Of a stretch of DNA of 64,000 bases, positions 56,715-64,000 are shown in pieces. The first letter of the stretch is position 1, and each line of letters starts with the position of its first letter. The notes beneath the pieces were generated by a model. That model was given only the letters and a program-made list of their open reading frames with translations, had not been told where the DNA came from and did not search any database. Origin of the DNA: Microstegium vimineum (taxonomy: Eukaryota; Streptophyta; Magnoliopsida; Poales; Poaceae); contig CM039140.1 of the NCBI GenBank assembly GCA_022036555.1, positions 31,257,473 to 31,321,472 on the forward strand, given 5' to 3'. Position numbers and translations under genes: made by a program.

Positions 56715-58005
56715 CCCATGCACAAACACATTTATATGGTCAATCTCTAGGCGCCATGTTTTACTTTAAAAAATCTCTAGCAGGCACCATATGCACAAAG
56801 AACTAACTCCTGAAGATTCTTTGCAGCACTACCATAGTTCACCAAGGCAAAGAATCTTCAGGAGTAGGTTGTCAACAACTGAAACAGCTTGAAAGTATCT
56901 CTGAGCAGGGTCTTGCTGACTTGCTGTGCGAGTAACTGATGAGGAAGGAGGTAAGACAACCTGTTCACACGTACATGCATGATCAGGCATAGTTGGAACT
57001 AGGATAGCCACAAGTGTATACATATCTTTCAGTCAGCAAAACTCAGAGACACAAACAAAGCAACATATATAGATGCTTATAACAAAGACTAGCAAACTCT
57101 GTAGCATATGCACAAATCAATTATACATAAAAATACCAATAAATAATGTGATATTAAGTACTCAATAATATTCAGCAACCAATTGGTTGTGTATTCTAAA
57201 AGCCTTTGTCGATTCTGCTGCCCTTACAGTACGTGCCGATGGACATACACGAGACTGGCAAAACCTTCATCGATTTAAAGGTGATGTATCATGATGCGAA
57301 GGTATATAATGGAACTGGATGTTTCACTCGTGAAACAAGCAATCAATTAGAGTATCCCAAACAATATTGGTTTCAATCAACTTCATTCGGTATTTACACA
57401 TTTATCCAAAAGCATCACATACTAAGGATCAGAATGCACTGCTTAATTAATGATGTACATATCAACACAAGATGCACAACTATACAGTTGCCATGCACAA
57501 ATACATTTACACGGGCATATACTACATCCACATAGAGGATAAATAATGGGCAATCTCTAGGCCCTGTGAACACCTCGAACAGCCTCCCGAAGATTCTTTA
57601 CAGCGCTATCATAGTTCACAAAACCCATGAACCAGAACTCGTGGTTGCCGACCGAAACAACCTGAATGTATCTCTCTGCAGGGTTTTGCGGACTTGCTGT
57701 GGGAGTAACTGATCTCAGGTGACGAAGGGGTAAAACAACCTGTTGATGTGCGCATAAATGATCAGGTGTGATTGTTACTAGGAATTAATCACAACTAAAT
57801 ATATCTTTCAATGACCAAAATTCAGAGAGATGTTTATAAACCAAGACTAACCAATCTACGATTTCCATTTTGTCAATGGACTATACTAAGTAACAACTTT
57901 GTAGCACACATATCAATATCTTTACTATAAATAAAACAGTGGATAACTAATGTGAAATCAAGTAATCGATATTTAGCAACCAATTGGTTGTGTACTCTAA
58001 GAGTT
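56715..58005 (-). repeat. Tandem duplication of about 0.5 kb covering a GRAM-gene exon
   Basis: Copy A (about 56715-57200) and copy B (about 57490-58005) share the order: ATGCACAAA-type spacer, CAATCTCTAGGC, the exon (GAAGATTCTTT, CATAGTTCAC) and AGCAACCAATTGGTTGTGTA at the right edge. The DNA between them (57200-57490) is not duplicated and has no gene I recognise. Copy A is more degraded. Confidence 0.75.
56829..56975 (-). pseudogene. Decayed duplicate of the GRAM-gene second exon
   Basis: The minus frame reads VVLPPSSSVTRTASQQDPAQ then RYFQAVSVVDN and is then broken. It matches the exon at 57540-57745 but lacks the NHEFWFMGFVNYDS segment through a deletion and frame change. Confidence 0.7.
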
Positions 58006-58401
58006 CACACTACAACAAAATCACCCTTTTTTTAGCATAAAACCCAGAGTACCAAAGAACTTGCTCCACTGCACACACACAGAAGAAGATGAACAAGAGA
58101 TGCGGCCACCACATATACCTCATAAAAGGATGACTCAGTTTTGTTGTCCTCAGTCACATATTTCACAGGGCTGTATGTCACTACCGAATGCAATCTTGAC
58201 AGTGGAGAGATACAGGACGCCCATGATGGGTCCATGCGACGTTGATAGGTAGCACACGTACGTATGCCTTATTGAGCTTCTCATCAGGCGAGCACTTGAA
58301 AGTCCGCTGAAATATCTTGTCGTAGCCACCCTCAGATATAACCTTGGATATCTGAGCAATCCTCCCCATGGCAGTATCAGCAATGCTGGGTCCAGTTTTC
58401 A
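57540..58401 (-). pseudogene. GEM-like GRAM-domain protein pseudogene, two exons
   Basis: Exon 1 (58401-58119) reads VKTGPSIADTAMGRIAQISK and EGGYDKIFQRTFKCSPDEKL. After a frameshift at the doubled ACGT near 58257-58264 it continues CYLSTSHGPIMGVLYLSTVK. After a second shift near 58170 it ends in YVTEDNKTESSFYE before a GT donor. Exon 2 (about 57745-57540) reads VVLPLRHLRSVTPTASPQNP and ERYIQVVSVGNHEFWFMGFV, then YDSAVKNLREAVRG. These are signatures of plant GEM/FIP1-type GRAM proteins, which bind phospholipid and act in ABA or reproductive signalling. The N-terminal exon is missing. Confidence 0.8.
58009..58040. mobile_element. Possible CACTA transposon end
   Basis: CACTACAACAAAATCACCC followed by a T run and AGC looks like the terminus of a CACTA (En/Spm) element, in the GRAM-gene intron. 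No matching end with the same 3-bp flank was found. Confidence 0.4.
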
Positions 58402-58454
58402 CTGCAGGGATGCACACACAGAGTATTGTTATTGTGTAGTAACAATAGAGTATT

Positions 58455-58639
58455 GTTTTTTTTTGAAGAATCTGGAGGGGCCGAGGCCCCTATCTACAGT
58501 GAAATATTAAGCAAAACGAAACAAAGTTTACAAATGAAAAGAACAGGGGGAGTGAGAGAGAAGTCTAAGAAACAAAGAAAGAAACAAAAAAGATCCACAT
58601 AAGGATGAACTCTAGACCAGACTTTGAATCCATGGCAAA
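58455..58639 (-). mobile_element. 5'-truncated LINE-like retroposon
   Basis: A 185-bp segment on the minus strand ends in an A run (T run on the plus strand near 58456-58464). It is flanked by the 8-bp duplication AGAGTATT (58447-58454 and 58640-58647). It contains GGGGCCTCGGCCCCTCC just before the A tail. Short, A-tailed and with a target duplication, it fits a LINE 3' end. Confidence 0.7.
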
Positions 58640-59530
58640 AGAGTATTATTTTAGTAACAATAGTTACTTAGCGCCGTTGGTTATCTCAACATAGCATAGT
58701 TCACTTAGTTGTTACTGTTCATCACCTTCTCAACTCTCTCGTACTAGTTCTCTATCTCAATCTCCTCTGATCTGATCTCCCTTCCCCTGAGATCTAGTAT
58801 CAGGCTACTTGAATCGAGTTATGTGTTAGTAATCTAGTTGGGGTTGCTAACACGTACACCGCCCGAGCATCTGCGTGGCTACTTGAGTCCGGCAGCAACC
58901 TCGTCATGCTGAGCGATGACCCGACCAGCAGCGCCGCCGCCGTCGTCCTTTGGCAGTCGTTGGACCACCCGTCCAACACCTTGCTCCCCGGCATGAAGAT
59001 CGGCAAGAACCTGTGGACCGGGGCCGAGTGGCGCCTCACGGTTGTGGTGTTCGGCCAGCGACCCATCGTCGTGAGAGGCGTGCCCAAAACCGTTCTCGAC
59101 GACGACGTCGAGCGGTAGCAGACGGGGCCGTCGAAGTTGGAACGGGCTGTGGTTCAGCGGCATCCCGGACATGGCGACGTAATCGGACATGTTCGCCTAC
59201 GAGCTGACCGTCAGCTCCGGCGAGGTCACGTACGGGTATGTCGCCAGGGCCGGCGCGCCCTTATTGTCGCGCCTGCTGCTGACCGACGACGGGGTGGTGC
59301 AGTGCCTAGTGTGGGACGCGCGCGGCCACCCGCGCGCGCGTGGAAGAACTTGTACCAGGGCCCCCCGGGGACGTACGTGTGCGACGCGTTCGGCAGGTGC
59401 GTCCACGTCGTTCTGCGGCTGCGCCAGGGGGTTCAGCCCCGCGTCCCCCGCGGAGTGGAGGCCGATGCGGGACTACTCGGCCGGGAGGGACCGAGGTAAC
59501 CGTCGGAAGGGGCCGAGGTCGCCGCCGGGA

Positions 59531-60007
59531 GGCACTGGTGAGGGCGGCCGGCCGAGGGCGGTGGCCGGAGTCGCTCGCCTGAGGGCATGTGTTGGGGGCG
59601 CTGCTTTTTTTTCTTCGATGGATTGCAGCAGGCGGCGGCAGGCTCTGTACGGGAGAGAGCAGGATGCAGTTTTGGCTGGCTGAGTGCCCAGCCGCCAAGG
59701 GCAGAGAGCAAATGGGCTGGCTCGCGGGCTTCAATATTTTTTTTCTGACATGTGGGTCCATATTAAAAAGTTAGGCGGGAATTGTGGTCGTCGATCCATG
59801 TGACAAGCGGTGGGTCGTTAAAAGTATGATATAACGACCAACCACCCAACGTTGAAGTGAAATAGAAATAACGTCAGACAATAGGTAGTAAAAACGAAAT
59901 ATAACGACCAACCGTCTATTACCAATATTTAACGTCTAACCTTCCGACGCTAATCCGACATTTTTAGCGACCCCCAAGTGACGTTAATTTTGGGCTGTGG
60001 TGTAGTG
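59531..60007. mobile_element. CACTA-like fragment in the receptor-kinase pseudogene
   Basis: The right border ends GGGCTGTGGTGTAGTG at 60007, the inverse of CACTACACCACAGCCC. Subterminal TATAACGACCAACC-type words recur at about 59830, 59902 and 59930. It separates the SLG part (ending about 59480) from the PAN part (from 60008). The left border is uncertain: CACTGGTGAGGG at 59531 is one candidate. Confidence 0.55.
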
Positions 60008-60229
60008 CGGGTGTGCCGCCGGAATGTGGCACTGGACTGCGCCGGCGCGAGGTGCATGGCCAACAACTGCTCCTGCGTGGCCTACGTACGCCCCCCATGG
60101 ACATCCGCGGCGGCGGCGGGAGTGGCTGCATCATGTGGACAGATGACCTCGTCGATCTGCGCCGGCCTTGTGGACGATCGAGGGCAGGCGAGGTCTGCAA
60201 GATCTGAACGTAGTAGGTATGCCTATTAG

Positions 60230-60747
60230 TTGCCTTCGACAATTTTTACTATATATGTTGCTGCATTTCTGCTGCTGATTTTTGGCATCCTTTCTAATGG
60301 AAAAGTCGTTAGCATACAAACTCTATCCTTGGGTCTGCATTGCTTTCTCATATATGATCTCATCTGCTTGACATGCATACTAGCTAGCTTTGTCCTTTAT
60401 TTGATGATCATCACTACTCCAAAACTTGACAGGTGAAGTCAAACCACCACCACACACCACCATGCATGGCTAGCTGTGCTTATTGTTTTGGTGGTCCTAC
60501 TCGTGATTAGGAGGCATCCGAGACACACGTAGAATCTCAGGTGATTTAACAAACCTGATTACTTCTTTTATTCCCCCCCTTGTGTAATTTCATGTAAAAA
60601 AAACGGCAACCATATATATAAGCTAATTTCCAGTACATGTTGATCCATGCTCCAGCTACTCATAGCTAGTATTCCTGCTCCGACCGTCCCTTCTGTTCAA
60701 TTATCTAGCATGAAAGCTGCGACAAAAGATTTCCACGAAAACAACGA
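60230..60747. other. Intron-like stretch of the receptor-kinase pseudogene
   Basis: A hydrophobic reading (FTIYVAAFLLLIFGIL, about 60237-60285) and a second one (LIVLVVLLVIRRHP-like, about 60480-60530, with a frame break) are candidate membrane exons. The rest is intronic. Confidence 0.4.
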
Positions 60748-60880
60748 GCCTGTTCGTCAGGCTTTTCATCCGGCTTAAATCCAGTCAGAACAGTGTTTTT
60801 CTCTCACAAGAAATCAGTCAGCAGTACTTAATCCTGCCAGAACAGTGTATAATCCTGCCAACCGAACATGCTGAACGTCA
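60748..60880. mobile_element. hAT-type MITE in the kinase part
   Basis: CCTGTTCGTCAGGCTTTTCA at the left, CAGTGTTTTTCTCTCACAAG in the middle and CCAACCGAACATG at the right give the common grass GTTCG-type MITE. It sits right after the FHENNE juxtamembrane residues and contributes to the break. Confidence 0.65.
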
Positions 60881-62299
60881 CTGACCAAGGTGGATATATT
60901 TGGCATCGTTTAATTATGAGGTCTGTCTGTAGGTCGCCTCTTCTTTTTACTGAATATCTATTTTTCTGTTAAAAGTCTGTGACATGTAAGTATATATATG
61001 CAATCACCAGGGCCACGCATGTTAGACGATGGAATTAAAGAAGGTTGCCATATGTAAAGCGGTTGATCATACATTCTTCGCTTACCTAGCTATGATAAGT
61101 GTGAAACTGCTTTCGTGAGAGAAGTGGAACTGATGTCGAAACTAAGGCATGGGAATCTTATTCAGCTCCTTGCTCACTGCAAGGATGGAAACGAGCGTCT
61201 ACGAGTACATGCAGAATATATAAGAGCTTGAGCTTCTACATATTCGGTACATATATACACGACTCGCAATTCTGTAATAATGCATTCTAATATAATGGTG
61301 TGGAGATATATGATCATGTTAGCCTCCTGCCTGCCTGGAACAAGTTCTCATGCATGTTCTTTGCATGCATCGAACTGACAGCAAACGATCCCCAACTCCG
61401 TGCTTTCTCTAAACTGGGAGCGACGACGGCTGCAAAATTCGTGGGATTGCCAAATTAAAGGCGTTGCTTATCTCCATATGGAGAATTAAGCGAGGAAGTC
61501 ATTCACAGGGATCTGAAACCATCCAACATACTTCTGGACAACAATCTGAGACCGAAGATAGCAGAGATTTTGGTACCGCGAAAACATTCGTTGAAGATCA
61601 GACAACTCAAACAAATTTTCAGACACCGTATGATTAATTGAACCTTAACCCTTCAGCTAGCTGATGTTGTATTAATTTGGCTACATCATGCACATGTCTT
61701 CCATTTTTTGCCCCCAAAACTTTGAGCTGACACATTTTATTTTGTTGACCAAATTAAAGGGGGTATACGGCTCCGGAGTTCGCAATGCAAGGAAATCTGA
61801 CACTGAAATGCGATGTTTACAGCTTTGGAGTCGTCATACTGAATATAATAAGTGGGCCAAGAGAAAGAATCATGCCACCACTCCTGACCTATGTGAGTTG
61901 CACACTGATAGCCAAAAATTCCATATTATTAAGGTTCATTTAATTTCTCACAAACTGTAGGCGTAACTTTGCAGGCCTGGGATTGTTGGAGCCAGCATAA
62001 GATTGAGGATATTTTGGATTCAGCCTTGGAAGACCCTGCGTTCAGGCTTCGGCTTGCATTAGAGAAATGCGTTCAGACAGGCCTTGTCTGCGTGCAACAA
62101 CTGCCCGATGATAGGCCTACCATGCATGGCTGCAGTGGTCACAATATGCATGCTAAACAGTGATGATGATTCAGAGATCTACCCGCCCAAAATGCCAGTG
62201 TTAGTTCGACGATGGCAGCAGCCCGCACTGGGTGTCCATCACACGCTGCGTTCAACGACGGTGGCGCATAGAAACACCGTCAATCTCACTTAACATTCC

Positions 62300-63400
62300 C
62301 ATGCTAAGATAGCATGGACTAGCACTAAAGCAGCCTGAAACTGACCCACATAACTCGTTCTCTTCTTCGATCTTTTGCCCATTTTGTTGTCACACACATA
62401 ATCGCTTTCGTTTTTAAACATATCCCTTTCTTAATTTTGGTTTGAAGTGTCGTAACCGTTCATGTTCCTCCGTGATCTAATATACACCGTAATTCGTACA
62501 CATTTGTTCTGAGAGTAAAATCTGTAGATTCATACATGACTGATGACTCTCATGAGGGCGCAAATTGCCTCTTTGCTTTTCAGAGCAACAAGAGCAGAGA
62601 GCGCGCCAATTTCTAGGATGTTCGAAACACGGGCCGTCGAATTCAGGCCCAGTACATAGGCTTCGCAGGGTCTCAGCCCATAGTAATATTTGGGCCCAAC
62701 TCTGATTTTTTTTTTACAACCGAAGTTCGTGGCTGAAAATCCTCTGTCGACGGTCGACTCGTCATCAGGCTCAGCCACCGCCTTGGGTCAACGCCAACGC
62801 CCGCTGCTTGCTCCCCGTGGCTGCATAGCAAAAGAGGCGACGACACTGACTGACGCCATCGCCAGTAATTAATTGAAAAAGCAGGGTACTGATGATTGAG
62901 TGAGCAAGCGAAGCTCGGCAAGGGTAATCAATCAATCAAGTGCTTAATTAATTGCTGTTTCACGCTGCTGTTCTCTAGAGTGATGCGCAGCAACTGCATG
63001 CGAAAAGGCTTGTGCATGTCTTGCTCGATCTTGCCGATCAATAATCAGACACAAAAAGTCAGCAGTCCAACCGTACCACCACCGGCCGGGAAAGAAAGAA
63101 AGAAAGATCATCTATCGCACTACAAAAGTCTAATTTCAGAAGGTCGTATTCGTTTGATTTTAATTTCAGAAGAATATAATGGAGAAGGCCCGGACCACCG
63201 GATAGTGAAAAATGCAGCTAAACCCAGTACGTCTGGTACTTACTCTAGGTTGATCAAATTGGTGGTGCATGCATACAGTACAGGACTAGTGGATGTGATT
63301 CCCCTTTATGTGCATATATATACCAGTGGCAGTGCCATGAATAATTTTTGTACGAGTTTAATTTCGTGCTAACTATAATATGCGACCAATGAAAAGCACC
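62300..63400. other. Spacer between two receptor-kinase pseudogenes
   Basis: No gene is recognised. Short open frames at 62530-62780 (minus) and 62896-63372 (plus) have no family signature. A short (GAAA)n run lies at about 63090-63108. Confidence 0.4.
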
Positions 63401-64000
63401 AGCACGTGACGTCGTGGCGCGCGCGGAACGACCCGATCGACGACCGGGGACTGCCGGCGCGTGATGGACACCACCAGGGGCCTCCCGGGCGGACTGCGTC
63501 TCCTGGCAAGCAGGGCAACGCCAAGAAGTACCGAACGGGCTTGTGGTTCAGCGGCGTCCCGGAGATGGCGTCCTACGTACTCGACCGGAGCTGTTATCCA
63601 ACCAGGTCGTCGTCCGCCCCGACGAGATCGCCTACATCGATCGATCTTCAACGCCTCCTTCGCTGCCGCGCCATTCTCCGCTGGAGTGCGGCAACGGGAC
63701 GACGACGGCCGGGTTCAGGGCGGCGATGGCAGTGGCTGCGTCATGTGGTGGAGGGATAACATTGTTGATGTCCGGTACGGAGACAAGGGGCAGAATTACT
63801 CTAACAAGTAGTACTACCAAAGGATACTGATCGATATTTCTGTTAGGCCAACGTCGAAAGACGAAGCATATACAGAGGAAAGCGATGGCTGGATACTTGA
63901 CGACATCACATGAACTTGGTGACGAAAATCTAGAGCTTCCATTTGTTAGCTTTGAAGATATTTGTTAGCCGGAGAATGGCAGCGGCCACTCGAAGCGCTT
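63400..64000 (+). pseudogene. Second S-domain receptor-like kinase pseudogene, cut by window edge
   Basis: The plus strand reads fragments in shifting frames: SWRARNDPIDD (about 63408-63440), RVMDTTRGLPG (about 63458), KKYRTGLWFSGVPEMASY (about 63525-63578), a PAN-type end SGCVMWWRDNIVDVRYGD (about 63730-63785) and a juxtamembrane stretch RKAMAGYLTTSHELGDENLE then LPFVSFEDI (about 63875-63960). The order matches the first pseudogene with much of the middle deleted. It continues beyond 64000. Confidence 0.8.

Larger units (their letters stand above)
58850..62290 (+). pseudogene. S-domain receptor-like kinase pseudogene
   Basis: Order on the plus strand: end of the B-lectin domain (58882-59033: SNLVMLSDD, VVLWQSLDHPSNTLLPGMKI, GAEWRLT), S-locus glycoprotein region (59130-59330: GLWFSGIPDMA, FAYELTVSSGEVTYGYVA) with CGCARGFSPASPAEW near 59425, PAN-type part (60008-60180: CRRNVALDC, SGCIMWTDDLVDLR), possible membrane exon, juxtamembrane piece at 60715-60750 (KAATKDFHENNE), kinase N-lobe at 61095-61215 (CETAFVREVELMSKLRHGNL), catalytic loop VIHRDLKPSNILLDNN (61500-61550), activation segment GYTAPEFAMQGNLTLKCDVY (61762-61821) and C-lobe (61970-62200). 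Such kinases sit in the plasma membrane and bind extracellular ligands. Many frameshifts and stops, and at least two insertions, show it is dead. A 2-bp doubling at about 61563 breaks the DFG motif. Confidence 0.88.

Noticed and set aside
58009..60007. A single CACTA transposon carrying GRAM and receptor-kinase fragments
   Set aside because: The ends look CACTA-like (CACTACAAC at 58009 and TGTAGTG at 60007), but the 3-bp flanks differ (TCA against CGG), and both genes continue outside the interval. Two separate remnants are more likely.
1..64000. CRISPR arrays, bacterial operons, phage or plasmid features
   Set aside because: None is seen. Spliced genes and plant transposons dominate throughout.

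Overview
The window is plant nuclear DNA, almost certainly from a grass (Poaceae). It has spliced genes, a plant-type BRCA2 gene, Stowaway and hAT miniature elements, Ty3/gypsy Tekay-type and Ty1/copia SIRE/Maximus-type LTR retrotransposons, and degraded S-domain receptor kinase genes. There are no bacterial operons, phage genes or CRISPR arrays. I cannot name the species.

Layout. (1) 47-11523, + strand: the 3' part of an apparently intact BRCA2 gene. I could join 29 exons in one open frame. Ten consecutive small exons each carry one BRC-like unit, and two more units lie in a long exon. The helical domain and the OB-fold region follow. A hAT element, a Stowaway element, a TIR element and a copia remnant sit in the introns, and a decayed copy of the last exon lies just downstream. 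(2) 11.8-20.5 kb: gene-poor DNA with nested miniature elements, plus a minus-strand acidic nuclear-protein gene (GeBP-like) broken by frameshifts and by an insertion with a perfect 9-bp target duplication. (3) 20.6-25.4 kb: a DEAH11/12-type RNA helicase pseudogene, internally deleted, split by a 3.8-kb TIR transposon that carries gene-like fragments, and cut on the right by LTR-type DNA. (4) 25.4-56.3 kb: a retrotransposon nest. A 3.7-kb solo LTR (target duplication GGTCA) lies in older LTR-type DNA. Beside it is a minus-strand Tekay chromovirus (extra ORF, gag, pol, chromodomain-like end, 3' LTR). A 13.1-kb minus-strand SIRE-type copia element with env-like region is inserted in that 3' LTR. 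(5) 56.7-64 kb: a tandemly duplicated GRAM/GEM-like pseudogene on the minus strand and at least two degraded S-domain receptor-like kinase pseudogenes on the plus strand.

Main points of interest. The extra ORF upstream of the Tekay gag begins with a close look-alike of the histone H3 tail, with K9- and K23-equivalent lysines, in an element whose integrase ends in a chromodomain-like segment. The copia env-like ORF begins MARTK, as H3 does. A cluster of GACGGACGCT motifs lies just upstream of the copia LTR TATA box and again upstream of the env-like ORF, which suggests a duplicated promoter segment. Most nonsense codons in both retrotransposons fit C-to-T change. BRCA2 shows a strict one-exon-one-BRC expansion with phase-1 exons.
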